A stretch of DNA of 64,000 bases from Caulobacter vibrioides (GTDB lineage Bacteria > Pseudomonadota > Alphaproteobacteria > Caulobacterales > Caulobacteraceae), in the NCBI RefSeq assembly GCF_002858865.1, contig NZ_PJRR01000008.1, positions 124,001 through 188,000 on the forward strand, given 5' to 3'. Below are positions 17,377-25,790 of the stretch, piece after piece. Below the pieces are notes generated by a model. It was given only the letters and a program-made list of their open reading frames with translations. It was not told where the DNA came from and ran no database searches. Both the position numbers and the translations under genes were made by a program. The stretch's first letter is position 1, and each line of letters begins with the position of its first letter.

Positions 17377-18791
17377 TTGGTCAGCGCTTCCAGCTGTCCC
17401 GGCAAGGCGTAGGACCAGGTGGTGATATCGCCGGCGCCCAGCAGCACGACCAGGTCCCCGCTGGTCGCCTCGGCGGCGATCAGGCGCGGCAGGGCCGTCG
17501 GGTTCTCCAGCGGGAGCGCGCGGCGGTGGCCGAACTTCTTGAGGCCCGCGACCAGGGCGTCGCGATCGACGCCCGGAATCGGCTGCTCTCCGGCGGTGTA
17601 GACATCGGCCACGATCACCGTGTCGGCGTCGTTGAAGCAGCTGGAGAACTCGGTCATCAGATCGCGCAGGCGCGTGTAGCGGTGCGGCTGAACCACGGCG
17701 ATCACCTTGCCGGTCGACACCGCGCGGGCGGCCTTGAGCACGGCGGCGATCTCGACCGGGTGGTGGCCGTAGTCGTCGACCACGCGGATGCCGTTGGCGA
17801 CGCCCGTGGTGGTGAAGCGGCGCTTGACCCCGCCGAAGCCGGCCAGGCCCTTGGCGATCGCTTCGGCGTCGACGCCCAGCTCGCGCGCCACGGCCACGGC
17901 GGCGGCGGCGTTCAGCACGTTGTGGTGGCCGGCCATCGGCATCTTCAGGCCGTGATAGCGCACGACCTCGCCGTCGCGCGGCGAGACCACGATGTCGAAG
18001 GTCGCGCCCTCCGGACCCATGGCGATGTTGGAGACCCGCACCTCGGCCTGCGGGTTGGTGCCGTAGGTCACCAGGCGGCGGTTCTCGATCCGCGCGGTCA
18101 GGGCCTGCACTTCCGGATGATCGGTGCAGACCGCGGCGAAGCCGTAGAACGGGATGTTCTGGATAAAGTCCTGAAAGCCCTTCTTCACCGCCTCGAAGTC
18201 GCCCCAGTGGTCCAGGTGCTCGGCGTCGATATTGGTGACGATGGCCACCGTCGACTTCAGGCGCAGGAACGAGCCGTCGCTCTCGTCGGCCTCGACGACG
18301 ATCCAGTCGCCCTCGCCGACCTTGGCGTTGGTGCCATAGGCGTTGATGATGCCGCCGTTGACGACGGTCGGGTCCAGGCCCCCAGCGTCCAGCAGGGTGG
18401 CGACCATCGAGGTGGTGGTCGTCTTGCCGTGCGTACCGCCGACGGCGATCGAGAACTGCAGGCGCATCAGCTCGGCCAGCATCTCGGCGCGGCGCACCAG
18501 CGGCAGGCGCTTGTCGCGGCCGGCGACCATCTCCGGGTTATCGGCCTTGACCGCCGTGGAATAGACGATGGCCGACGCGCCCTCGACGTGGGCGGCGTCA
18601 TGGCCGATGAAGATCCGCGCGCCCAGCTTTTCCAACCGCTCGGTATTGGCGCTGGCCTTGGCGTCGCTGCCCTGAACGGTGTAGCCGATACGGATCATGA
18701 TCTCGGCGATGCCGGACATGCCGATGCCGCCGATGCCGATGAAGTGCACGGGGCCGAGTTCGAAGGGTACGGGGCGTCGACGCTGGATCAT
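17373..18791 (-). CDS. murC: UDP-N-acetylmuramate--L-alanine ligase MurC
   Basis: The 472-residue Mur ligase adds L-Ala to UDP-MurNAc. The N-terminal Rossmann motif is [11 protein letters not shown], the P-loop [11 protein letters not shown], the central-domain motif [10 protein letters not shown], and the C-terminal domain contains [11 protein letters not shown] and QPHRYTR. The ATG at 18789-18791 gives the usual MurC N-terminus. No Shine-Dalgarno is visible, but TCTAAT nine nt upstream could be a -10 element of a leaderless transcript (inference). The start codon shares CATG with the start of the divergent secreted-protein gene. Confidence 0.97.
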   Translation of the reverse strand: MIQRRRPVPFELGPVHFIGIGGIGMSGIAEIMIRIGYTVQGSDAKASANTERLEKLGARIFIGHDAAHVEGASAIVYSTAVKADNPEMVAGRDKRLPLVRRAEMLAELMRLQFSIAVGGTHGKTTTTSMVATLLDAGGLDPTVVNGGIINAYGTNAKVGEGDWIVVEADESDGSFLRLKSTVAIVTNIDAEHLDHWGDFEAVKKGFQDFIQNIPFYGFAAVCTDHPEVQALTARIENRRLVTYGTNPQAEVRVSNIAMGPEGATFDIVVSPRDGEVVRYHGLKMPMAGHHNVLNAAAAVAVARELGVDAEAIAKGLAGFGGVKRRFTTTGVANGIRVVDDYGHHPVEIAAVLKAARAVSTGKVIAVVQPHRYTRLRDLMTEFSSCFNDADTVIVADVYTAGEQPIPGVDRDALVAGLKKFGHRRALPLENPTALPRLIAAEATSGDLVVLLGAGDITTWSYALPGQLEALTK

Positions 18792-19311
18792 GAAAAGCCG
18801 ATTAGACCAATTCCGCGCGACGCGAAACGCCCTGTTGGCGCTGGTTGTGTGGACAACGCCGGCGCTCGCCCAAACCGCCTCCCCCGCTACGCTTCCGGCC
18901 CCGCTTGAGCTGCGGCTGGCCGACGTCGGCCGCTTCGCCGTCTTCGTCGATCTGACCAGCGTCCGGTGGACCGGCCGCACCGCGAAACTGCGCGTGCTGC
19001 AGGTCACCGAGGGCGGCTTCAAGGCCGGGGCCGAGGAATACTGGGGCGGCTGGCGTCACGAGGTCATCGACTGCGACGCCCGCACCATCGCCCACGCCGG
19101 CTTTGGCAGCATCCGCGCGGGCGGGCGCGAAGGCCCGGTCACCGGCCGCCAAGGCCCGCCCGCCCCGATCCCGCCCGGCGGCGCCGACGACGCAGCGGCC
19201 AAGGTGGTCTGCGACGGCTGGAAGCCGTTCGCCGGGGTTCCGGTGGCGACCAGCGTCGAGCAGGCGGTGGGCCTGGCCCGGCCGCTGATCGAGACGGGGG
19301 CGGAGCCTTGA
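18790..19311 (+). CDS. Secreted protein of unknown function
   Basis: The product is about 173 residues, with a likely signal peptide (hydrophobic [16 protein letters not shown] ending near residue 29) and a mature part that has two Cys (VIDCDAR and VVCDGWK) able to form a disulfide. The strand-rich segment [19 protein letters not shown] resembles surface-adhesin-E-like small exported proteins, but I cannot assign a family firmly. The ATG overlaps the divergent murC ATG by two bases; earlier in-frame ATGs lie inside murC and would destroy the signal peptide. No good ribosome-binding site is seen, so start and expression remain uncertain. Confidence 0.7.
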   Translation: MKSRLDQFRATRNALLALVVWTTPALAQTASPATLPAPLELRLADVGRFAVFVDLTSVRWTGRTAKLRVLQVTEGGFKAGAEEYWGGWRHEVIDCDARTIAHAGFGSIRAGGREGPVTGRQGPPAPIPPGGADDAAAKVVCDGWKPFAGVPVATSVEQAVGLARPLIETGAEP

Positions 19312-19325
19312 ACTTCCTTTAACGC

Positions 19326-19430
19326 TGTCATCCCGGACAAGCGCGAAGCGCGCCGATCCGGGACCGCCGGAAGCGCGGCGCTCAGGCGTCGGTCCCGGAT
19401 CTTCGCCGTGCCGGCTCGTCCGGGATGACA
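19326..19430. repeat. Palindromic intergenic repeat, family A, copy 3
   Basis: TGTCATCCCGGACAAGC at the left pairs with CGTCCGGGATGACA at the right, and GATCCGGGACC pairs with GGTCCCGGATC inside. It starts 14 nt after the stop of the secreted-protein gene. Confidence 0.85.
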
Positions 19431-20059
19431 TCGAAAATGAGAAGGCACGGGTTCGCGCCCTCGCCGGTTTGACCAGCAAGTTGAGGAGGCGGCGGAGCGT
19501 CCGGGCCAGGCCCGGATGAGGATAGTGGGAGTACCGTTTCGGCCGTGGCCGGAGCGCTCGGTGCGGTTGTTATTCGATGAGCCCTCGGGGCGCGGGGTTT
19601 TTAGAGGCCCCAGGCGGGCGGAAGGGAAGCGCCCCCTCCGGACCGCGCGGGCGATTTCAGCCCGCGCCTGCAGCGCTCGCCGCCGTCGCCGGGCTGTCCA
19701 CGAGCGCGTTAGCGACCGATTTGCCCGGCGAAACCCCTGCGGGGATTACACACCTCGAACCGATCTCCGCCGGGGACTGCATCGACAACGGTCAGGCGAG
19801 CACGACCCGCACAACCGCCTCCACCGCCCGTCAGGTCGCCAGCTGGACGCCCTCCCCTTGCGATGAAGCGGGGAGAAGTATGCGGCCGTTTTGCAGGGGG
19901 CTGCGTCGATTTTGGATCGTGACGCTGGGTGGCGGGGTTAGGGCGTTGAATTTGTTTGGGGTGGAGGGGCGTCTGCCCCCTTGGGCGAACGGGCATAGGA
20001 CAGTCTGGAACTGATGTGTCTACGCCGCTACCGAAAATCCGGAAGCCTGGAGCACCTAT
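19431..20059. other. Gene-free structured region of unknown nature
   Basis: No frame here looks like a real protein: the two longest (19577-20014 plus, 19709-19996 minus) are Arg/Pro/Ser/Thr-rich and have no recognisable domain. The stretch does contain strong hairpins. GCGCGGGC / GCCCGCGC (19645-19652 and 19660-19667) has a 7-nt loop, GGGGC...GCCCC near 19590-19613 encloses a TTTTT run, and CCCCTGCGGGG lies near 19736. It may be a degraded gene, a non-coding RNA or a mobile-element remnant. Confidence 0.5.
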
Positions 20060-20956
20060 TCAGCCGCTGCGATAGCGCAAGGTGTCGACAATCATCTGGA
20101 ACGGCAACAGGTTCTGGCGGCGGCTTGGATAGTAGAGGAAATAGCCATCAAACAATGGCGACCACTCATCCAGAACCTGCTCTAGGGCGCCCGATGCCAA
20201 ATGCATCTCGACGGTGCTTTCCGGCACATACGCAATGCCAAAGCCGCTCACCGCCGCGTCGATCATGGCGTAGGAATTGTTGAACGTCAGCTGTCCCTCG
20301 ACCCTGACCCGAAGCGACTTTCCAAGCCTCTCGAACTCCCAAGCATAGAGGCTGCCTGAGGTCTCATGACGCATGTTTATGCAACGATGCCGGATCAAGT
20401 CCTGCGGGCGTTCGGGACGGCCGCGGGCGGCGAAATAGTCCGGCGAGGCCACCGCAATGAGCCGCCAATCAGGGCCAATTCGGACAGCAATCATGTCCTT
20501 CTCAACGCTCTCGCCCAGCCGAACGCCAGCGTCGTAGCCTTCCTCAACGATGTTGCGGAAGGTGCTGTCCAGACATAACTCCACGCTGATATCGGGGTAG
20601 GCGTGCAGTAGCGGCTTCAGCTTGGGCCACACCACGGTGGCCAGTGCATGGTCCGACAGGGTGAGGCGGATGGATCCCGACGGTTTGTCCCGGAACGCCG
20701 TGAGCGCAACAATCTCTTCATCGATCTCACTCAATCGGGGCGTGATCGTCTGTAGCAGTCGTTCGCCCGCAGTTGTCGTGGCGACATTGCGCGTGGTCCG
20801 CGTGAGGAGCCGGATCCCCATCCGCGTTTCCAGCTGTTTGATCGCATGGCTAAGCGTCGATTGCGCCACACCCAGACGCGCGGCAGCCTTCGTGAAGCTG
20901 CGCTCTTCAGCCACCGCTTGAAACCAGGTCAGCTGATTGAAGTCGGTTCTTTCCAA
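20060..20956 (-). CDS. LysR-family transcriptional regulator
   Basis: The 298-residue LysR regulator has an N-terminal winged helix (residues 5-65, with FQAVAEERSFTKAAARLGV and STLSHAIKQLETRMG) and a periplasmic-binding-like effector domain of the DsdA/YafC type. It starts at a TTG (20954-20956) five nt after a near-perfect AGGAGG, which decides the start. It is divergent from the Tat-exported hydrolase gene at 21211 across a 254-bp gap with two dyads of LysR-box type, so that gene is the likely target. Codon use is less GC-rich than in the surrounding dcw genes, suggesting a later arrival. Confidence 0.92.
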   Translation of the reverse strand: MERTDFNQLTWFQAVAEERSFTKAAARLGVAQSTLSHAIKQLETRMGIRLLTRTTRNVATTTAGERLLQTITPRLSEIDEEIVALTAFRDKPSGSIRLTLSDHALATVVWPKLKPLLHAYPDISVELCLDSTFRNIVEEGYDAGVRLGESVEKDMIAVRIGPDWRLIAVASPDYFAARGRPERPQDLIRHRCINMRHETSGSLYAWEFERLGKSLRVRVEGQLTFNNSYAMIDAAVSGFGIAYVPESTVEMHLASGALEQVLDEWSPLFDGYFLYYPSRRQNLLPFQMIVDTLRYRSG

Positions 20957-21009
20957 ACGAGCCTCCTGCGCAACGCTACATTATTTGATCCAGTCGATTA
21001 GTTCATGCC

Positions 21010-21026
21010 GATTCAGACGGATAATC
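21010..21026. promoter_or_regulatory. Candidate LysR box (T-N11-A dyad)
   Basis: GATT-N9-AATC fits the T-N11-A core typical of LysR-type binding sites. It lies 54 nt before the LysR start codon in the divergent gap. Confidence 0.5.
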
Positions 21027-21038
21027 ATTGGCGTGACC

Positions 21039-21055
21039 ACCGCTAAATTAGCGGT
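21039..21055. promoter_or_regulatory. Perfect 17-bp palindrome in LysR/hydrolase gap
   Basis: ACCGCTAA-A-TTAGCGGT is an exact inverted repeat with a single central base, lying between the two divergent starts (83 nt from lysR, 156 nt from the hydrolase). It is a likely operator. Confidence 0.55.
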
Positions 21056-21210
21056 CCCATGATCGAAGCACCGGATCTCCCAAACCCCTCCGCTCCTGAG
21101 AAGCCGAACCCGATCATGGCCGCCATGCCTGCGGCCCTGACGAGCAGTTGTCATCGCCGTCCCAAAACAACGCTTCGCTGTCCGTCCCCCCCAGCGATGA
21201 AAGGAACGCC

Positions 21211-22284
21211 ATGACACCGCCCTACATGTCCACGCGCCGGAAGCTCCTGAGAGTCGGCGTCGCCGCTACGCTCTTGCCTCAACCCCTTTTGGCGCAGGTG
21301 CGCCAGTCCCCAGAAAGGTCTCTAGCCGTGCCCTTGCAACCTGATGGCTACACGTTTGCGCTGTCTCCCGACGTCTCCAGAACCCCGGTGCGCTATCGCA
21401 ATCGCTATGGGATCGAGATTGCGGGCGACCTCTATCGCTCCAAGTCCTTCAACAGCGCCCACAAGCACAGCGCGCTTGTGGTCGGACCTCCCCATGGCGG
21501 GATAAAGGAGCAGGGCGGCGGCATCTATGCCCAGGAAATGGCAAAGCGCGGCTTCGTCGCCCTAGCATTCGACCCCTCATACAATGGCGAGAGCGGCGGC
21601 TCACCGCGCAACATCACCTCGCCTGAACTCTTTGCGGAAGATTTCAGCGCCGGAGTCGATTTTCTTGGAACCCTGCCAGAAGTAGCCCGAGATCGGATCG
21701 GTGCAATCGGCATTTGTGGGAGCGGAGGATTTCTCCTCAGCCAAGCTGCTGTCGACATCCGCATCCGGGCGGTTGCCACCACCTCCATGTATGACATCAG
21801 CCGGATGTTGCGAAATGGCTGGGAAGACAGCGCGACCGAGGCTGACCGTCGCGGCACACTCAACAGTCTTGCAGCCCAGCGCTGGGCTGACGTTGATCAC
21901 GGCCGTCCGCAATTGCAGCCCACCTTCCCGGACAAGATGCCCTCTGGCGGGCTAGATCCAATCACCCAGGAGTTCTTTGATTACTACGTCGCCGACCGGG
22001 GCCGTCATCCGCGCTCGATCGGCGGATTTACTCTGACGAGTGGCATGTCACACATCAATTTCGGCCAGCTTCGGCACATAGCCGATATCGCTCCGCGACG
22101 CATTCTTCTGGTCACCGGCGATCAGGCGCACAGCCGGTTTTTCACCGAGACTGTGCACAAGCAAGCGCCGCAACACAGCGAGCTGGTCGTCGTGTCAGGC
22201 GCACGCCATATCGACCTTTATGATCGCGTGGACCTGATACCGTTCGACAAGTTCACGGCGTTTTTCAAGGAGCAGCTGTCTTAG
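21211..22284 (+). CDS. Tat-exported alpha/beta hydrolase (YcjY/dienelactone-hydrolase-like)
   Basis: The product is about 357 residues. The N-terminus has STRRKLLRVG followed by a hydrophobic stretch ending LLAQ, a twin-arginine signal. The body is an alpha/beta hydrolase: oxyanion-region GPPHGGIKEQGG, then a nucleophile elbow GICGSGG in which Cys takes the usual Ser position, as in dienelactone hydrolases, then a GDQAHS region and the catalytic His candidate in GARHIDLYD. AAGGAA lies 4 nt before the ATG at 21211, which fixes the start. The substrate is unknown; the divergent LysR probably responds to it. Confidence 0.85.
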   Translation: MTPPYMSTRRKLLRVGVAATLLPQPLLAQVRQSPERSLAVPLQPDGYTFALSPDVSRTPVRYRNRYGIEIAGDLYRSKSFNSAHKHSALVVGPPHGGIKEQGGGIYAQEMAKRGFVALAFDPSYNGESGGSPRNITSPELFAEDFSAGVDFLGTLPEVARDRIGAIGICGSGGFLLSQAAVDIRIRAVATTSMYDISRMLRNGWEDSATEADRRGTLNSLAAQRWADVDHGRPQLQPTFPDKMPSGGLDPITQEFFDYYVADRGRHPRSIGGFTLTSGMSHINFGQLRHIADIAPRRILLVTGDQAHSRFFTETVHKQAPQHSELVVVSGARHIDLYDRVDLIPFDKFTAFFKEQLS

Positions 22285-22666
22285 GACCAAAGGCCAGCTG
22301 CGATAGTCCCCCAACGCCCCTTCCCAGCCGACGGAAGGGTGTGATTGGGGGGCCAATCCTGTCCAGAAAGGTCTGAGACGCTCCTCACCCAAACAAGTTG
22401 CAACGCGTGAGGGCGTGAGGGACGCGTCGTCCGTTCTACCAGATCAGCCAACGCCTCAACAACAGATGGCCATGGCCTCGACGGTCAGTTCGTCTTTCAG
22501 GGGTCATCAGGACCGAGCCCTCTTCATCGGCGCCGCCACCGGCGTCTCGCTGCCCGCCTGACGCCCATCCGCCGGCCAGGCCGATCTTGCCCACGCAACG
22601 AAGTAAGGTCCGGGCCGTTCAGTTCAGTGTTAGCGTGGTCGCCGGGCGCCCGGCGGGGGAAAAGGC
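22285..22666. other. Intergenic stretch without a recognisable gene
   Basis: I see no supported open frame, RNA or repeat in these 382 bases. Short frames are interrupted and lack ribosome-binding sites. The last 50 bases hold the ribosome-binding site (GGGGGAAAAGG) of the SOUL gene. Confidence 0.5.
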
Positions 22667-23293
22667 ATGAGCATGACCCTGAGACGCATGGCCATGACCG
22701 CAGTGTTTGCGGCAGTCTTTCTGGGAACCGTGGCCATGGCCGTTGAAGAACCCGTCTTTAAGGTCGTCCTCCACGAGGGCGACTTTGACGTTCGCGACTA
22801 TCCGGCCCTGGTGGTCGCCGAAGTGACCGTCAGCGGCGATCAGAAACAGGCGGCCAATCGCGGCTTTCGACTGCTGGCCGGCTATATCTTCGGCGGCAAC
22901 AGGACGCGCCAGAGCATCGCCATGACCGCGCCGGTCGCCCAGGCGCCGGCCAGCCAGACCATCGCCATGACGGCGCCGGTCACCCAGACCCAAAGCGCCG
23001 GCCAGTGGGTCGTGAGGTTCACCATGCCCAGCCGCTACAGTCTGGAAGCCCTTCCTGAGCCGAACGACCCCCAGGTGAAGCTTCGCCTCATTCCGCCGTC
23101 CCGCCTGGCGGTGCTGCGCTTCTCGGGCCTGGCCGGAGCGGACACGGTCGAGGCCAAGACCGCTGACCTGAAGAAACGCCTGTCTGCCCACCAGTTGCAG
23201 GCGACCGGGCCCGCGACGCTGGCGCAGTACAATCCGCCCTGGACCCCATGGTTCATGCGCCGCAACGAGGTGATGATCCCCGTCGCCCCCTAA
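22667..23293 (+). CDS. SOUL-family heme-binding protein
   Basis: The 208-residue protein begins with a cleavable or anchor signal (about residues 1-25, ending AMAVEEP). The SOUL/HEBP domain follows: FDVRDYPALVVAEVTV at its start, two IAMTAPV motifs (a family hallmark) at about residues 84-105, and the C-terminal LAQYNPPWTPWFMRRNEVMI. SOUL proteins bind heme or tetrapyrroles; bacterial roles are poorly defined. AAAAGG just before the ATG supports the start. It stands alone between the hydrolase and the convergent GH127 gene. Confidence 0.93.
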   Translation: MSMTLRRMAMTAVFAAVFLGTVAMAVEEPVFKVVLHEGDFDVRDYPALVVAEVTVSGDQKQAANRGFRLLAGYIFGGNRTRQSIAMTAPVAQAPASQTIAMTAPVTQTQSAGQWVVRFTMPSRYSLEALPEPNDPQVKLRLIPPSRLAVLRFSGLAGADTVEAKTADLKKRLSAHQLQATGPATLAQYNPPWTPWFMRRNEVMIPVAP

Positions 23294-23344
23294 GCGCTCA
23301 GCCCAGTCGGCGGTCGCCGCGTGTGGCGGTCTCCCTCGCCCCCC

Positions 23345-25705
23345 TCACCCCGCCATCACCCGCGCCTCATAGATCATCACCGGCGCGGCCCCAGCCTCGA
23401 TGCGCACGCGGGCCGGGGCGGCGCCGGGCGGCAGGGGCAGGTCGAGCGGGAAGAAGCCGTCCTGCCCCGCGGCCGGGGTCCGGAACTGGCCGATGACAGC
23501 GCCGTCGACCCGGACCGTGGCGGTCTGGCCGGTGTCCTGGCCCCAATAGATCAGTTGCAGGGTCAGGGGGCCGGGGCGGCGAGCCAGAGTCATGTCCAGC
23601 CAGCCGCCGGGGCGCAGCTTGCGGCTGCTGCGGCCGTTGATCTGCATGATCTCGCTGTCGCGCGCGGTGACCTGATGGTCCACCTCCGGCTGCTGCTCAC
23701 CCAGATAGACCACGTCGACGGTGCGGGCGGCCGCCGCGATCAGCGCCTGCTCAGCCGCCAGAAAAGCCGGCCCCTCGGCACGCCAGCGGGCGGGGGTGAA
23801 GACCGGGGCGTAGACGGCCGTGCGGCGGTCATAAAGAGCGTAGAACGGCGAGAACCGCGCCGTTCCGCCCTGGGCCGTCGGTGCGGAAAAGACGTGGGGG
23901 TTTGCTGCCCCCGCCGGCTGCAGCAGGGCGTGCGCCGCCCCCTCGCCCACCAGGGCGGGGACCGGCTGCTCGAACGGACGCTCGTCTGGCCCCAGGTCGG
24001 CGGCCAGCACCAGCGGGCCGCTGAGAAAGGCCACCAGGTTGGGATCGTCGGGCGTCGGCTCGGCCCGCACGGCCATCGGCAGCATCAGGGTGACGCGGTC
24101 GCCGGCCTTCCAGCGGCGCGACAGGCGGGCATAGCCGTCGCCCCGGGTCTGGATGGGCGTCGGCGCGCCGTTGACCGACAGCCGGGGCGCCGCGCACCAG
24201 GCCGGCAGGCGCAGGGCGATCTCGCGCAGCCCACGCGGCGCCCGGGTCACGGTCAGGTCCACCTGGCCCGACTGCGGGAACGCGGTGTCCAGATCGATGG
24301 CGAAGTCATCGCCCGGCAGGTCGAGGCGCGAGGCGATGAACAGGTTCAGATACAGGGCCTGGCCGCCCCGCCACCAGATGGAGTCGGCGTGCTTGGCGTG
24401 GCTTTCCATGCCCGAGCCCACGCAGCACCAGAAGCTGTCCTCGGGGGTGGAATAGCTGCGCCGACCGCCCGCCGCCATCGGCATGAAATAGACGAACATC
24501 CCGTCGCTGGGCCGCTGGTGAGCCATGATGTGGTTGAGCTGGGCGCGCTCGTAGTCGTCGAACAGCGCCCCGTCCGGCGCCCAGCTCCACAGGCGCCGGG
24601 TCAGTTTCAGCATGTTGTAGCTGTTGCACGCCTCGCAGGTGGTTTCGCTCAGGCGCGTGGCGATGGCGTCCGGCGGGCCGAAATGCTCGCGGTCGGAATT
24701 GCCGCCGATGGCATAGCTGTGCCGGCGGGTGACGGTCTGGTGGAAGAAGCGCGCGGTCCGCGCCTCGGCGGGGTCGCCGGCCACCTCATACAGCCGGGCC
24801 AGGCCGATGATCTTGGGGATCTGGGTGTTGGCGTGCAGACCGGCCAGTTCGTCGCGGCCCTGGGCCAGGGGATCGACCAGCTCCCGATGGCGCAGGCGGC
24901 GCGCAATGTTCAGCCAGCGCCGATCGCCGGTCAGGGCGTAGGTTTCGGCATAGGCTTCGCACAGGCCGCCGTGCTCGGCGACGAGGATGGCCTGCACCTG
25001 GTCGTCATTGAGCCCCTCGAGGATGGTCGCCAGATAACCGGCCAGGCCCAGGGCGACGCCCAGCGCGCCCGGCGTCGCCGCCAGCCGGTGGGCGTCCAGC
25101 AGGCCGGCATGGATCTTGTGCCAAGTGTAGATCGGCACCCAGCCGTCATTGAGGCTGAAGCGGTTGGCGCGAATGTCGCCGCGCCGCAGTTCCTCGAACA
25201 CCGCCTTGCCGCCGACCGGGTCGGCCTGGCCCCAGCGAGTGGTTCCGCCGACATAGCCGTCGCCGTGGGCGGCCTGCACGCGGGCCAGCTGCGCCACGGT
25301 GTAGGCTAGGCGCTGGCTCAGCACCGGATCGCCGTCGTTGGCCACCTGCAGAGCGCAGGCGCTCAAATAGTGGCCCAGGGTGTGGCCCGCGATGCTCTGA
25401 GCTTCCCAGCCGCCATAGACCGGCGCCTTGACCGGCAGGCCCGCGCCCAGATGGAAATTGTGCAGCAGCCGATCAGGCTGCAGCGAGACCAGATAGGCGC
25501 GATTGGCTCCCTGGGCCTGGGCGAAGATCGAGGGCTTGAGCGTGACATGGCGAGCCGGCACCGGCGTGGCCAGCACGCGCCCTCCGACCTCGGCGCCGAC
25601 CGCAGGCTGAGCCAGGGCCGCCGTGGCGCCAGCCAGGCCCAGGACGCTTGACGCCAGCAGGATCGTCCGACGGGTCAGGCCCGCCGCGGCTGCTTGCTGC
25701 TCCAT
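23345..25705 (-). CDS. Exported GH127 (beta-L-arabinofuranosidase-like) glycoside hydrolase
   Basis: The 786-residue protein has a twin-arginine type leader (LTRRTILLASSVLG, residues 10-23) and the DUF1680/GH127 fold. The catalytic zinc-cysteine site is present: the ETTCEACNSYNMLKLTRR segment (Glu and Cys) and the adjacent pair in WCCVGSGMES. The (alpha/alpha)6 barrel with GHTLGHYLSACA and the C-terminal beta domains are complete. Characterised members release L-arabinofuranose from plant hydroxyproline-rich glycans or pectin, in line with plant-debris use by Caulobacter. It lies 85 nt downstream of murG on the same strand, but the substrate does not suggest a wall-synthesis role. Confidence 0.93.
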   Translation of the reverse strand: MEQQAAAAGLTRRTILLASSVLGLAGATAALAQPAVGAEVGGRVLATPVPARHVTLKPSIFAQAQGANRAYLVSLQPDRLLHNFHLGAGLPVKAPVYGGWEAQSIAGHTLGHYLSACALQVANDGDPVLSQRLAYTVAQLARVQAAHGDGYVGGTTRWGQADPVGGKAVFEELRRGDIRANRFSLNDGWVPIYTWHKIHAGLLDAHRLAATPGALGVALGLAGYLATILEGLNDDQVQAILVAEHGGLCEAYAETYALTGDRRWLNIARRLRHRELVDPLAQGRDELAGLHANTQIPKIIGLARLYEVAGDPAEARTARFFHQTVTRRHSYAIGGNSDREHFGPPDAIATRLSETTCEACNSYNMLKLTRRLWSWAPDGALFDDYERAQLNHIMAHQRPSDGMFVYFMPMAAGGRRSYSTPEDSFWCCVGSGMESHAKHADSIWWRGGQALYLNLFIASRLDLPGDDFAIDLDTAFPQSGQVDLTVTRAPRGLREIALRLPAWCAAPRLSVNGAPTPIQTRGDGYARLSRRWKAGDRVTLMLPMAVRAEPTPDDPNLVAFLSGPLVLAADLGPDERPFEQPVPALVGEGAAHALLQPAGAANPHVFSAPTAQGGTARFSPFYALYDRRTAVYAPVFTPARWRAEGPAFLAAEQALIAAAARTVDVVYLGEQQPEVDHQVTARDSEIMQINGRSSRKLRPGGWLDMTLARRPGPLTLQLIYWGQDTGQTATVRVDGAVIGQFRTPAAGQDGFFPLDLPLPPGAAPARVRIEAGAAPVMIYEARVMAG

Positions 25706-25790
25706 GGCCCACCCGCCTTTTGTCCGACAATTAGCGGCAAAAGAGCATGGGCGCGGGGGCCGTTCAAGACCGGCGACTAGGACGCTCGCC

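Noticed and set aside
19577..20014. Two opposing small frames (145 and 95 codons) in the unexplained region
   Set aside because: Neither has a recognisable domain or ribosome-binding site, and both are Arg/Pro/Ser/Thr-rich; I treat the region as non-coding for now.
19431..20059. Two-piece tmRNA (ssrA)
   Set aside because: I could not find the tag-coding segment or the tRNA-like ends in either strand.
23321..25309. Plus-strand frame of 662 codons over the GH127 gene
   Set aside because: It mirrors a confidently identified gene and lacks a ribosome-binding site or domain.
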